From Herpetosiphon geysericola (GTDB lineage Bacteria > Chloroflexota > Chloroflexia > Chloroflexales > Herpetosiphonaceae): 64,000 nucleotides of DNA. The stretch covers positions 186,001 to 250,000 of the forward strand of contig NZ_LGKP01000012.1 in NCBI RefSeq assembly GCF_001306135.1. The letters run 5' to 3'. The notes below the pieces were generated by a model. It was not told where the DNA came from. It did no database searches and saw nothing but the letters and a program-made list of their open reading frames with translations. The stretch's first letter is position 1. The number at the start of each line of letters is the position of its first letter. This document shows, piece after piece, positions 28,382-37,532 of the stretch. The position numbers and the translations under genes are program-made.

Positions 28382-29650
28382 CTAGCCTTGCCAACGTTTG
28401 AAGATCACGCTGGCGTTGACTCCGCCAAAGCCGAAGCCGTTGGATAGGGCATATTCGATTGGCATTGGCCGTGGCTCTTTTGCAACCAAATCAATGCCTT
28501 CGCTAGCTGGATCAGGATTTTCCAAGTTGAGCGTGGCGGGAGCAATTTGGTCGCGAATCGCCAAGGCGGTGAAAATTGCCTCGACCGCGCCAGCAGCACC
28601 CAACAAGTGACCAGTTGATGATTTGGTGGCGCTCACGGCTAAACCTGAGTTTTCGCCAAATACCTGCTTGATTGCTGCCAACTCACCGCGATCGCCAACT
28701 TGGGTCGAGGTGGCATGCGCATTCAGATGTTGAATTTGATCGGGCGAGATTTGAGCTTGACGTAATGCTAAGCGCATTGCTCTGGCTGCGCCTGAGCCAT
28801 CTTCTGGGCCAGAAGTGATGTGATAGGCATCGGCGGTTGTGCCATAGCCAACTACTTCAACTAACGGTGTTGCGCCACGGGCTAAGGCATGCTCTAAATC
28901 TTCCAAGACCAAGACGCCTGCGCCTTCGCTCATCACAAAGCCATCACGAGCTTGATCAAACGGGCGCGAGGCACTGGTTGGATTGGCGTTAAATTCGGTT
29001 GCCAAGGCGCGAGCGGCGGCAAATCCGCCCAAACTGACTGGATCAAGCGCTGCTTCGGTGCCACCACAGACCGCAACATCGGCCTCGCCACTGTGGATTA
29101 AGCGTGCACCATCGCCAATTGCTTGCAAACTGGCAGCGCACGCGGTGACTGGCGCAGCAATTGGGCCGCGAAAGCCATAACGAATTGAAATCTGGCCTGC
29201 TGCCAGATTGATCAAAAAGGCTGGGACGGTAAATGGTGAGAGCCGCTGTGGGCCTTTGCTATCTAAAGTGCGCACTGCTTGGGTAATGGTCGAAAAGCCG
29301 CCAACGCAAGAAGCAATCAAGGTTGCTGTGCGCTCTTGGGCTGATTCGGTTTCTGGCTGCCATTGCGCTTGCTGCAAGGCCTCAGCGGCGGCTGCCAAGC
29401 CCAGAACGATAAAGCGATCCATTTTGCGTAGCTCTTTGCTATTGGCGATGGCGCTTGGCTCAAAGCCAGCCACTGGATCAGCTGCCAAACTTGGCACAAC
29501 TCCGCCAATCGTGCTGGCCAAGCCTGCGCTAATTTGCTCTGGCAATGGCCCAATTCCCGATTGGCCCGCCAATAAGCGTTGCCAAACAACCTCAACTCCG
29601 CAACCCAACGGCGAAACAATTCCCATTCCTGTAATCACAACACGACGCAT
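28382..29650 (-). CDS. fabF: Beta-ketoacyl-ACP synthase II (FabF-like)
   Basis: 422 residues, normal length. Starts MRRVVITGMGIVSPLG. The Cys-His-His set is complete: nucleophile in VTACAASLQ (C171), NAHATSTQVGD (H312) and ATKSSTGHLLGAAGAVEA (K343, H348). It condenses malonyl-ACP with growing acyl-ACP in fatty acid or polyketide synthesis. It stands alone, away from other fab genes and without an acyl carrier protein, flanked by family A repeats on both sides, so a specialised role in a secondary lipid pathway cannot be excluded. Confidence 0.92.
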   Translation of the reverse strand: MRRVVITGMGIVSPLGCGVEVVWQRLLAGQSGIGPLPEQISAGLASTIGGVVPSLAADPVAGFEPSAIANSKELRKMDRFIVLGLAAAAEALQQAQWQPETESAQERTATLIASCVGGFSTITQAVRTLDSKGPQRLSPFTVPAFLINLAAGQISIRYGFRGPIAAPVTACAASLQAIGDGARLIHSGEADVAVCGGTEAALDPVSLGGFAAARALATEFNANPTSASRPFDQARDGFVMSEGAGVLVLEDLEHALARGATPLVEVVGYGTTADAYHITSGPEDGSGAARAMRLALRQAQISPDQIQHLNAHATSTQVGDRGELAAIKQVFGENSGLAVSATKSSTGHLLGAAGAVEAIFTALAIRDQIAPATLNLENPDPASEGIDLVAKEPRPMPIEYALSNGFGFGGVNASVIFKRWQG

Positions 29651-29737
29651 AGTGCTTCCTTAACAGATGTTGCTTCGAAGCGGAGCAATCACAGTCAACA
29701 CTATACCGCAGTTTTTTAGGCTATGGGCGATTTGGTG

Positions 29738-29800
29738 TTTTGTTGATCCACGAAGGACACGAAGCGCGAGGAGTCAGGATTCAGGCGTCAGGGCCAGATT
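29738..29800. repeat. Family A repeat, locus 3 (short)
   Basis: TTGATCCACGAAGGACACG, then AAGCGCGAGG and AGGATTCAGGCGTCAGGGCC words in the 190-base spacer between fabF and the DUF305 gene. Confidence 0.75.
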
Positions 29801-29840
29801 TGCATTAAGCAACCCAATCATAATGCCTGGCCCCTGCCAC

Positions 29841-30389
29841 CTACTTGATTTCCTGTAACCAGCTCTGCATTTGTTGGTTTTCGGCAGTTTGGGCAGCGAT
29901 CACTGCATCGGCAAAGCTTTTGAGTTCATTGCGTTGGGTACTAGTTTTGATGCTCTGGGCCATCGCGATTGCCCCATCGTGGTGGCTGATCATCGCGCTC
30001 AAAAAGCGCCGATCATAGCTTTCGCTGCCTGCGGGAACATCCATCGAACCCATATGTAGCGCGCTGAGGTCGCTGGCTGGGGCATCGCCAAACCAGGCTT
30101 TGCGCCACGCTTCAAGCTGGGTAATTTCTGGCTCTTGGGCTGCGATAATTTGCTTAGCTAACTCTTGCACGCGGGGATCGCTGGCTTGATTTTGGGCATC
30201 CTTGGCCATGGCAATTGCGCCGCGATGATGTTCAATCATGCCATCAAGAAATTGGAGATCGCTCATGCTCATACTGCCATGATCCATTGTGGGAGCTTCG
30301 GTAGCATGATCGCCGCCATGATCGTCGTTGCTGGTGCTACAGCCTGCGAGCAAGAAAACAAGCATTATAACTATCATCCATCGTTGCAT
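29841..30389 (-). CDS. DUF305 lipoprotein, probable metal-binding or copper-handling protein
   Basis: 182 residues. Lipoprotein signal with lipobox LAGC (C17), a His/Asp-rich linker (DDHGGDHATEAPTMDHGSM), then two DUF305 repeats, each with a DxxFLxxMIxHHxGAIxMA motif (FLDGMIEHHRGAIAMAKD and FLSAMISHHDGAIAMAQS). Family members form four-helix ferritin-like bundles in the periplasm or outside the membrane and are often near copper genes; the HH pairs are the likely ligands. Transcribed away from the histidine kinase gene; no copper gene is adjacent. Confidence 0.88.
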   Translation of the reverse strand: MQRWMIVIMLVFLLAGCSTSNDDHGGDHATEAPTMDHGSMSMSDLQFLDGMIEHHRGAIAMAKDAQNQASDPRVQELAKQIIAAQEPEITQLEAWRKAWFGDAPASDLSALHMGSMDVPAGSESYDRRFLSAMISHHDGAIAMAQSIKTSTQRNELKSFADAVIAAQTAENQQMQSWLQEIK

Positions 30390-30490
30390 TGTTAAGTTCC
30401 TTTCAAACCAAATTTGCCTAGCCTTAACCTACCCATATTTGGCAGCGGTGGCTAGTTTTGGGCAATTTTCGGCTTTTTAACAGGATTTAG

Positions 30491-30526
30491 CTGTAGCAAA
30501 TGCCACAAACTGTAGCAAATGCCACA
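30491..30526 (+). promoter_or_regulatory. Tandem dyad operator upstream of the kinase/NtrC-like pair
   Basis: CTGTAGCAAATGCCACA occurs twice in direct orientation (30491-30507 and 30510-30526), 19 bases apart. Each copy is itself a dyad, TGTaGC-AAAT-GCcACA. This looks like two dimer sites on one helix face, centred roughly 80 and 100 bases before the predicted transcript start. Confidence 0.7.
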
Positions 30527-30562
30527 TTCTGCGCAGGATTACAGCAAGAATTCTATAAAAAA

Positions 30563-30591
30563 TTGTTTGCTAAACAGAATAAATTTACAAT
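30563..30591 (+). promoter_or_regulatory. Sigma-70-type promoter of the kinase/NtrC-like operon
   Basis: TTGTTT (30563-30568), 17-base spacer, TACAAT (30586-30591), about 38 bases before the kinase ATG. No sigma-54 -24/-12 element is present. Confidence 0.55.
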
Positions 30592-30628
30592 ACTAATAAC
30601 GATTGGCATCAAACTACGAGGCTATTTT

Positions 30629-31945
30629 ATGGTTAAGGTTGTTCAGCAACGGCATTGGTTGTGGTTTGTGCTCAGCAGCGAGCTGATTATTACGGCGCTG
30701 CATTATCTGACCAGCGCCCATCTTTTGCCCTATCATTCGATTTATCGCAGTTTGTATTATGTGCCGGTTGGCGTGGCGGCGGTGATGTGGGGCCGTACAT
30801 TTGGGCTAGGGCTGGCGCTCGTCACCGCATTGGTCTATTTGCCGCATGCCCATTGGCTTGATGCCCATGCCTCCAATAGCTTACTCGATAATACGCTGGA
30901 GATGGCGACCTTGATTGTGGTGGCAGGCTTGCTTGGCAGCTTAGCCGAGCGTGAACAACAAGCCCACAGCCGTGCTGAAGGCTTGCGAGTGTATATTCAC
31001 GATGTGCTGGCAAGCCTGCCGGTGGGTGTTGCCACAATTGAGCAGCAACAGTTGAAGTTGCAAAATCCAACGGCGCAACATTTATTGCAGCCGACTCCAA
31101 GCCTTGCCCAATTGCCCCAAACCAATGGCTATAGCGAAATGCAACTTGCTGAAGGAGCGTTGGCGGTGCGGCGCTCGGACTTACATAATGTGGAGGGCCA
31201 GCCAATTGGAGCGGTTTTGGTATTTGAGGATATTCGTGAGCAGCAAGCGATCGCCGAGCGCATTCGCCAAGCTGAACGCATGGCAGCGCTCGGTCAATTG
31301 GCTGGCGGCCTCGCCCACGAGGCTCGTAATCCGTTGGGCATTGTGCGCGCCACCAGCCAACTCTTGGGCCATAAATTGGCCCAGCAACCACAATTGGCCC
31401 ACTATACAAGCGTGATTAATAGCGAGGTTGATCGTTTGGATCGCTTGATTAGCTCGCTGTTGAACTATGCCCAGCCCCAAGCGTTGCAACGCCAGCCCTT
31501 GGCAATCAACCAATTATTAGCCGAATTTGTGGCTACCTGTGAGCCGCTGGCAGCAGAACATGGCGTTGCGTTGCAGCTTCGCCTCGATCCTAGTGAACCA
31601 TGGATTGAAGCTGATCGCGATGCAATCTGGCAAATGCTGTTAAACCTGAGTTTGAATGCCCTGCAAGCAAGCCAAGCAGGGCAAACGATTGCTATCAAAA
31701 GCCTTGTTGCGGATCAGCTTGAAATTCATGTGCAGGATCAAGGGATCGGAATCGATCTGGCGATTCGTGAGCGAATTTTTGATCCCTTTTTTACGACGCG
31801 AGACGATGGCACAGGCATGGGTTTGGCCTTGGTTGCGCGCAGTGTTGCCGAACATGGCGGCACAATTAGCCTCGAAGCTACCCCAACCCAAGGCAGCTTA
31901 GCGCGCTTACGGCTACCACTATTGCGGCAAGGAGCACAAGCATGA
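30629..31945 (+). CDS. Membrane sensor histidine kinase, NtrB/ZraS-like
   Basis: 438 residues from ATG 30629, which follows ACGAGG by seven bases; an in-frame ATG at 30500 lies within the operator region and is rejected. Residues 10-115 form about four membrane helices. A PAS-like domain covers 125-210 (VLASLPVGVATIEQ...GAVLVFEDI). HisKA has LAGGLAHEARNPLGIVRAT (H230) and HATPase has LNLSLNALQASQAG, QDQGIGID and DDGTGMGLALV. The AHEARNPLG form is typical of NtrB-type kinases that pair with NtrC-family regulators. Overlaps the regulator gene by four bases (ATGA). Confidence 0.93.
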   Translation: MVKVVQQRHWLWFVLSSELIITALHYLTSAHLLPYHSIYRSLYYVPVGVAAVMWGRTFGLGLALVTALVYLPHAHWLDAHASNSLLDNTLEMATLIVVAGLLGSLAEREQQAHSRAEGLRVYIHDVLASLPVGVATIEQQQLKLQNPTAQHLLQPTPSLAQLPQTNGYSEMQLAEGALAVRRSDLHNVEGQPIGAVLVFEDIREQQAIAERIRQAERMAALGQLAGGLAHEARNPLGIVRATSQLLGHKLAQQPQLAHYTSVINSEVDRLDRLISSLLNYAQPQALQRQPLAINQLLAEFVATCEPLAAEHGVALQLRLDPSEPWIEADRDAIWQMLLNLSLNALQASQAGQTIAIKSLVADQLEIHVQDQGIGIDLAIRERIFDPFFTTRDDGTGMGLALVARSVAEHGGTISLEATPTQGSLARLRLPLLRQGAQA

Positions 31946-33099
31946 GCAAGCGCGTCTTGGTAATTGACGATGAAGCAAATTTGCGTTGGGTGCTGAGCGA
32001 AGCCTTGAGCGACCAAGGCTATGAGGTAGCAGTCGCGGCCAATGCCAACGATGGTTTAGCGGCCATGAGCCATCAGCCTGCTGATGTGGTGATTCTCGAT
32101 TTGAAATTAAAAGGCATGGATGGGCTGGCCACCTTGGCCCGTTTGCGTGAGCGCTGGCCTGATGTGGTGGTGCTAATGTTGACCGCCTATGGCACGGTTG
32201 CGAGCGCGGTTGAGGCCATGCAACGGGGTGCTGCCGATTATTTGCGCAAGCCCTTTGATTTGGAAGAAATTGGTTTTAAGCTGCAACGGGCCTTGGAGCG
32301 CGCCGCACTCCAGCAAGAAATTCGCTATTTGCGCCAAAGCCAACAACAAGCGACGATTGCTGGTTTAATTGGTAGCCATCCTGTTTGGTTGGCCTGTCGT
32401 GAGCAACTTGAGCGTATGATCGATCGCTTGCCATTGCTTGTATTGGTTGGCGAAGCTGGGGTTGGTAAGGCCCAACTTGGGCGGTATGCGCACGCAACGA
32501 GCCAGCGCCATAATGCGCCCTTGATTGAGCTTGATGGCGCGTTATTGACTGAGCCGATGCTCGTAGCTGCGCTGAATGAGGCTGGCCAAGGGAGTGTGCT
32601 AATTCGCCATGGCTTGGGGTGGCTCGATTGGCTTTTGGACCAAACCCTCCAACCGAGGATCATAGTGACCAGCCTTAAATTGCCTGAACAACCAGTGCCA
32701 ACACTTCAGGTTCCTAATTTGAACCAACGCCGCAGCGATATTGGCTTGTTTGCCAAAGCTTGGCTTGAAGCGCAATCATTAAGTGCAGCAGCGCTCCAAC
32801 AGCTTGAGCAAAGCCATTGGAGCGCCAATCTTCCAGAATTGCGTCATGTATTGGAGCGGGCGGCGTTGGCGGCGAATGGCCAAACGATTCAGCCTGAGCA
32901 TTTACCGCATGATCTGGCCTTGGCTAGTGCCGAGCCAATTGCGTTGCCCGCAACAGGCCTGCAACTCGATTTAGTTGAGCGCAGTTTATTGCAGCAAGCG
33001 TTGCAGCAAGCCAATGGCAATAAAACCCGCGCCGCCGAATTGTTGGGCTTGTCGCGCCATCAATTGCTCTATCGGCTCGAAAAACATGGCCTCAGTTAG
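31942..33099 (+). CDS. NtrC-like response regulator with degenerate central domain and Fis-type HTH
   Basis: 385 residues, shorter than the usual 440-480. Receiver 1-120: VLVIDDEANLRWVLSEAL, phospho-acceptor in VVILDLKLKGMDG (D53), LTAYGTV, YLRKPFDLEE. Central region about 145-290 retains a Walker A-like LVGEAGVGKAQLGRYAH and PLIELDGALL, but the GAFTGA loop is absent and the Walker B segment is replaced by GSVLIRHGLGWLDW. A remnant of the helical lid follows (RRSDIGLFAKAWL, NLPELRHVLERA). The Fis-type HTH is intact (LLQQALQQANGNKTRAAELL, LSRHQLLYRLEKHGL). Without GAFTGA it should not activate sigma-54 polymerase. Confidence 0.9.
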   Translation: MSKRVLVIDDEANLRWVLSEALSDQGYEVAVAANANDGLAAMSHQPADVVILDLKLKGMDGLATLARLRERWPDVVVLMLTAYGTVASAVEAMQRGAADYLRKPFDLEEIGFKLQRALERAALQQEIRYLRQSQQQATIAGLIGSHPVWLACREQLERMIDRLPLLVLVGEAGVGKAQLGRYAHATSQRHNAPLIELDGALLTEPMLVAALNEAGQGSVLIRHGLGWLDWLLDQTLQPRIIVTSLKLPEQPVPTLQVPNLNQRRSDIGLFAKAWLEAQSLSAAALQQLEQSHWSANLPELRHVLERAALAANGQTIQPEHLPHDLALASAEPIALPATGLQLDLVERSLLQQALQQANGNKTRAAELLGLSRHQLLYRLEKHGLS

Positions 33100-33962
33100 C
33101 CGTTAATCACTTCGCCACCATTGGGGTGTAAGATTTGCCCCGCCATATACGAGGCATCGTCGCTGGCCAGAAACACATAACAATTGGCGACTTCTTCTGG
33201 TTGGCCTGCGCGTTTCATCGGCACATCGCTGCCGAAGGTCGCAACTTTTTCAGCCTCGAAGGTTGCTGGAATGAGCGGAGTCCAAATTGGGCCGGGAGCC
33301 ACGCCATTAACCCGAATGCCTTTTTCGATTAAGGATTGCGAGAGCGAGCGGGTAAATGCCACAATTGCGCCCTTAGTTGCTGAATAATCGAGCAATTGCG
33401 GGCTACCACGATAGGCTGTGACCGAGGTTGTGTTGATAATGCTGCTACCTTTTTTGAGATGGGGCAATACTGCTTTGGTCAGGTAGAACATGGCAAAAAT
33501 ATTGGTGCGGAAGGTGCGCTCCAATTGCTCGGCACTAATATCAGTAATCGATTCTTGCGGATGTTGCTCGGCTGCATTATTAATTAAAATATCAAGCTGG
33601 CCGAATTTCGCTATTGTTTGCTCGACGAGGCTTTGGCAATAAGCTTCATCGCCAATATCGCCCGCCGAGAGCAAGCAACGGCGGCCTTCAGCCTCGACTA
33701 AGCGTTTGGTTTCTTGCGCATCGTCATGTTCATTCAAATAGTTGATTACCACATCAGCGCCTTCTTTGGCATAAACAATCGCAACTGCCCGCCCAATCCC
33801 ACTATCGCCCCCAGTAATTAAGGCAACTTTATCCTTCAGTTTGTCGCTGCCTTGGTAGCGGCGATCTTGGGCTTTGGGCTTGGGCTGCATTTCCGATTCG
33901 ATGCCAGGCTGTTGATCTTGGGTTTGGGGTGGAAATTGCTGTTTTTTTTCTTCGTTTGACAT
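33096..33962 (-). CDS. Short-chain dehydrogenase/reductase, YhdF/YghA-like
   Basis: 288 residues from ATG 33962 with AAGGAG eight bases upstream; a longer in-frame start at 34019 has no such site. A hydrophilic N-terminal tail (SNEEKKQQFPPQTQDQQPG) precedes KDKVALITGGDSGIGRAVAI, the NAD(P) loop. NNAAEQHPQ, the Ser in INTTSVTAYRG, and the catalytic Tyr/Lys in DYSATKGAIVAF are intact, followed by VNGVAPGPIWTPLIP. The tail and motif set match general-stress SDRs of the glucose/ribitol dehydrogenase type. Substrate unknown. Overlaps the tail of the convergent regulator gene by four bases. Confidence 0.92.
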   Translation of the reverse strand: MSNEEKKQQFPPQTQDQQPGIESEMQPKPKAQDRRYQGSDKLKDKVALITGGDSGIGRAVAIVYAKEGADVVINYLNEHDDAQETKRLVEAEGRRCLLSAGDIGDEAYCQSLVEQTIAKFGQLDILINNAAEQHPQESITDISAEQLERTFRTNIFAMFYLTKAVLPHLKKGSSIINTTSVTAYRGSPQLLDYSATKGAIVAFTRSLSQSLIEKGIRVNGVAPGPIWTPLIPATFEAEKVATFGSDVPMKRAGQPEEVANCYVFLASDDASYMAGQILHPNGGEVING

Positions 33963-34114
33963 AATCTTTATCTCCTTAACACATAACCACACTTCCCTGT
34001 GTAGCGAAGCAAGAAGCATACCAATTGCTGAAGCTGCTTCAGGCTTGCGATGGAGTGCAGCGCTAGTCCAATCGGCTAGACTTGCTTGGTTATGCTAGAC
34101 GGGAGTCTTTGGCA

Positions 34115-35164
34115 ATGAAAGCATTTGATCAATTGACTGAGCGCGGTCAGCACCAGCGGCGGCGACGCTTGGCCGAGGCAGCCTTGGCTGCGTTTGGCAT
34201 CAAAGCCGAACAACTAACATTTATTAATCATGGCGAAAATACCACCTATCGGGTCAAAACTGCGGCAGGAGATGGCTCGCAGACTGGGTTTTATCGAACT
34301 GGCTATTATTTGCTGCGCTTACATGGCATCAACTACAACAGCGCTGCCGAAATTAATTCTGAGTTGCAATGGCTCAAAGCCTTGGCTGAAGAAGCTAAGT
34401 TGCCAGTGCCCTTGCCAGTTGCTGGCTTAGATGGTCATTATGTGCAAAGCGTGCAGATTGCCGAAATTCCCCATCGTTATAATTGCTCGTTGATGGAATG
34501 GCTTGATGGCCGTTTGCAAATCAATAATCCTACGCCAGCCCATTGCCAACAACTAGGGCTGCTCGTTGGCCAGTTGCACCAGCATGCCCAAAACTGGGTT
34601 TTGCCGCGCGATTTTCAGCGCCGCAGTTGGGATTGGGAAGGCCAATTTGGGGCTAATGTGAGCAATGGCGCTGATCATGCCACAGTTTGGGCGGCGATTC
34701 CGGCCCAACATCATCAACTTTTACAACAAACCATGGATGATTTTGCTGAAGTTGAACGGATGCTTGGCAAAGGTCGCGATGTTTATGGCTTGATTCATGC
34801 TGATCCACATTGGGGCAATATTTTATTTGCCGATGGTGCAGCACGTGCGATTGACTTTGATGATTGTGGCTTTGGCTATTGGCTGTATGATGTGGCGATT
34901 GCAGTGGGCCGTTGGCGGATCACCCCTCAGTGGGATGGTATTTGGCAGAACTTTTTGCAGGGCTATTGTCAGCTTCAACAATGGGACGAAGCCACCTCCA
35001 AGCTGCTTGATGTAATTATTGCTGCTCGCTGTACCAACGTGCTACAATGGTATGTCGGTCATGCAACCTACGATCCACTTTTTGCCAGCGATGTCCATGA
35101 GGTGATCGAAACTTTCACCACAAGGATTAGAACAATTTATCTCCATCCCCCACTTGCCCGCTAA
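34115..35164 (+). CDS. Aminoglycoside phosphotransferase/homoserine-kinase-like (APH fold) kinase
   Basis: 349 residues from ATG 34115; a TTG at 34082 is in frame but GGGAG lies between the two, favouring the ATG. Kinase motifs: FINHGENTTYRV (glycine-rich lobe), YYLLRLHG with the ATP Lys/Arg region, the catalytic loop LIHADPHWGNILF and the metal Asp in AIDFDDCGFGYWLYDVA. It most resembles the SrkA/YihE and homoserine kinase II branch, which phosphorylate small alcohols or protein Ser/Thr. No resistance gene context. Monocistronic. Confidence 0.85.
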   Translation: MKAFDQLTERGQHQRRRRLAEAALAAFGIKAEQLTFINHGENTTYRVKTAAGDGSQTGFYRTGYYLLRLHGINYNSAAEINSELQWLKALAEEAKLPVPLPVAGLDGHYVQSVQIAEIPHRYNCSLMEWLDGRLQINNPTPAHCQQLGLLVGQLHQHAQNWVLPRDFQRRSWDWEGQFGANVSNGADHATVWAAIPAQHHQLLQQTMDDFAEVERMLGKGRDVYGLIHADPHWGNILFADGAARAIDFDDCGFGYWLYDVAIAVGRWRITPQWDGIWQNFLQGYCQLQQWDEATSKLLDVIIAARCTNVLQWYVGHATYDPLFASDVHEVIETFTTRIRTIYLHPPLAR

Positions 35165-35265
35165 CTGCCCATAGTTGCTAGGCAGCTATATACCAACTGC
35201 GGTTATCCAAAAGCTACCCATGTAGATAGGGCCAACTGCATAGATTCAATAAGCGATTTTCGCGT

Positions 35266-35271
35266 TATAAT
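35266..35271 (+). promoter_or_regulatory. Candidate -10 box (TATAAT) before the AP2-domain gene
   Basis: Perfect TATAAT 79 bases before the ATG at 35350; the matching -35 is poor (GATTCA region). Confidence 0.35.
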
Positions 35272-35349
35272 CGTGCTACGTTTTACCTCTTCCTAACCAT
35301 GAGAGAAGGGTTACTGAGTAGAGGTTTACACCAACGGACAAGGATGCAT

Positions 35350-36081
35350 ATGGCAACACAACAAAAGTACAAAAACATCCGACGGATTGAGAACGTCGAG
35401 GCCAATTCGTATGGTTGGTGGGTGCGGGTGAGGATCGATGGTGAATTGTTCAGCAAGTTTTTCAGCGACAATGCGTTCAATGGCTCTGGTAATGCGCTGC
35501 GCAATGCTTTAGAGTATCGCGATTCAATTAAGCGCGAACGAGGGCGCCCCCACATTGAAACGGTTGACCCTGATGTGCATTACAAGGGTATCAGCCGGAT
35601 AGATCGTGAGATCAAACGGACACATGGCTGGTATGTGCGGGTGTTCTACAAAGGCCAACAACGAGTTAAGTTCTTCAGTGATATGCTCTACGATGGTCGC
35701 GAAGGCGCTTTGGCTGCTGCTTTGGATTTTCGTGACGAGGCCGAACGCGAGTTGGGCAAGCCACGGACTGATCGCCCGGTGGTTACGGTTAGTCGCCGCA
35801 ATGCGACTGGCAAAATTGGCGTGACCAGAGTGCGCCGCAAGGATCGCAATCGCAAAGGTGAAGTCTATCTGCGTGATGTTTATGAAATAACTTGGTGTCC
35901 GCGCCCGAATGAAATTCATCGGACTTCGGTGTCGGTGCGCAAGTATGGCGAAGAAGAAGCTCGCAAACGCGCATTTATGATTCGCGATAATAAAGAGCGC
36001 GAAATTTTCGGCAAAGTTGTTTCGCAAACCCCCAGCGCCGAAGAGTTGGCAATACTTGATCATGACGAACTATCGACATAA
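35350..36081 (+). CDS. Protein with three AP2/ERF-like domains
   Basis: 243 residues from ATG 35350, six bases after AAGGA. Three successive AP2-like units fill the protein: about 5-70 (YKNIRRIE...[19 protein letters not shown]...[10 protein letters not shown]), 78-140 (YKGISRID...[19 protein letters not shown]...[10 protein letters not shown]) and 150-220 ([13 protein letters not shown]...[11 protein letters not shown]...[19 protein letters not shown]). In bacteria AP2 units usually accompany HNH or integrase domains and bind DNA; here no nuclease is attached. Role is inferred as DNA binding or regulation. Repeats 1 and 2 are closer to each other than to repeat 3. Confidence 0.8.
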   Translation: MATQQKYKNIRRIENVEANSYGWWVRVRIDGELFSKFFSDNAFNGSGNALRNALEYRDSIKRERGRPHIETVDPDVHYKGISRIDREIKRTHGWYVRVFYKGQQRVKFFSDMLYDGREGALAAALDFRDEAERELGKPRTDRPVVTVSRRNATGKIGVTRVRRKDRNRKGEVYLRDVYEITWCPRPNEIHRTSVSVRKYGEEEARKRAFMIRDNKEREIFGKVVSQTPSAEELAILDHDELST

Positions 36082-36182
36082 CCCATCACGTATTGGCTTG
36101 CGGCAGTACATGGTATTATTGCGAGAAACATGGCGGTGCCTTGGTGCATCGCCATCGTGTTGTTTTGTTGGAAGGAGCATCT

Positions 36183-37526
36183 ATGGCACTGCTGCCCTCG
36201 ATGTATATCCGCGATAGCGCCGACCACGTTGGCGAAGCGGTAAAACTTGCTGGTTGGGTCTATAACAAAACCGAAAAAGGCAAGTTGGTTTTTATTCAAT
36301 TACGCGATGGTACCGCCACCATTCAATGTGTGGTGTTTAAAAAGAACGTCAGCGAAGAGGTGTTCGCTCGCGCCAAGGAATTAACTCAAGAATCGTCGTG
36401 CTATATTCATGGCACGTTGCGCGCCGACGAACGCTCAAGCTTGGGCTTTGAATTAGATGTGACTGATATTGAAATTGTGCATCTAACCCAAAATTACCCA
36501 ATTACTCCCAAAGAGCATGGCACCCAATTTTTGATGGAGCATCGCCACTTGTGGGTGCGCTCGGCCAAACAACATGCCTTGCTGCGCATTCGCGCTCAAG
36601 TCATTGCCGCTGCCCAAGAATATTTGAATAGCGAGCATTTTGTGCGCTACGATTCGCCGATTCTGACGGCAACCGCCGCTGAAGGCACCAGCGATTTGTT
36701 TGCAACTGAATATTTTGATTTGGGCAATGCCTATTTGGCGCAAACCGGCCAGCTCTATGTTGAATCGGGCATGGCTACCTTTGGACGGGTCTATTGTTTT
36801 GGCCCAACCTTTCGGGCTGAAAAATCGAAAACCCGCCGTCACCTCACCGAATTTTGGATGATCGAGCCAGAATTTGCCTTCGCCGACCAAGACGATAATA
36901 TGGAACTACAAGAAAACTTTGTTTCCTATATCGTTCAGCGCGTGCTTGATCGCTGTGAGGATGATCTCAAAATTTTAGAGCGCGATACCTCGAAGCTCGA
37001 AAATATTGTGCCACCATTCCCCCGCATCAGCTACGACGAAGCAATCGAAAAGATCAAAGAAGGCGTGGCTGCTGGAGCAACGGTCGCTCCCGATAATGCA
37101 CCATTAGCGCCCTTGGAATGGGGCGACGACTTTGGCGCGCCTCACGAAACCTACTTGGCCAGCTTGTTTGATAAGCCCTTGTTTATCTACAACTATCCAA
37201 CCAAGGTTAAAGCCTTCTATATGCAACCAGCTGAAGGCCGCCCCGAAGTGGTGCGCTGCGCCGACTTGATCGCGCCCGAAGGCTATGGCGAGATTATCGG
37301 TGGTTCGCAACGGATTCACGATGCAGAGTTGCTCGAAGCCCGTATTCGTGAGCATGGCCTTGATGTCGCCGATTACCAATGGTATTTAGATTTGCGACGT
37401 TACGGTAGTGTACCGCACTCTGGCTTTGGTATGGGCATCGAGCGTTGTGTTGCTTGGCTTGCTGGCACGCGTCATATCCGCGAAGCCATTCCATTCCCAC
37501 GTCAACTCTATCGGATTTATCCGTAA
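36183..37526 (+). CDS. asnS: Asparagine--tRNA ligase
   Basis: 447 residues from ATG 36183 with GGAAGGAG upstream. OB-fold anticodon-binding domain 15-105 ([31 protein letters not shown]), then the class II core: [18 protein letters not shown], motif 2 in [20 protein letters not shown], and motif 3 in [17 protein letters not shown]. The EFWMIEPE stretch is shared by AsnRS and AspRS; the IEPEFAFAD and overall length favour AsnRS. Activates Asn and charges tRNA-Asn. Family A repeat begins six bases after the stop. Confidence 0.92.
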   Translation: MALLPSMYIRDSADHVGEAVKLAGWVYNKTEKGKLVFIQLRDGTATIQCVVFKKNVSEEVFARAKELTQESSCYIHGTLRADERSSLGFELDVTDIEIVHLTQNYPITPKEHGTQFLMEHRHLWVRSAKQHALLRIRAQVIAAAQEYLNSEHFVRYDSPILTATAAEGTSDLFATEYFDLGNAYLAQTGQLYVESGMATFGRVYCFGPTFRAEKSKTRRHLTEFWMIEPEFAFADQDDNMELQENFVSYIVQRVLDRCEDDLKILERDTSKLENIVPPFPRISYDEAIEKIKEGVAAGATVAPDNAPLAPLEWGDDFGAPHETYLASLFDKPLFIYNYPTKVKAFYMQPAEGRPEVVRCADLIAPEGYGEIIGGSQRIHDAELLEARIREHGLDVADYQWYLDLRRYGSVPHSGFGMGIERCVAWLAGTRHIREAIPFPRQLYRIYP

Positions 37527-37532
37527 GACTTG

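Noticed and set aside
30491-30526. Possible sigma-54 promoter (TGGCATTTGC on the minus strand)
   Set aside because: The GG-to-GC distance is 7 bases instead of 10, and the two exact dyad copies fit an operator better.
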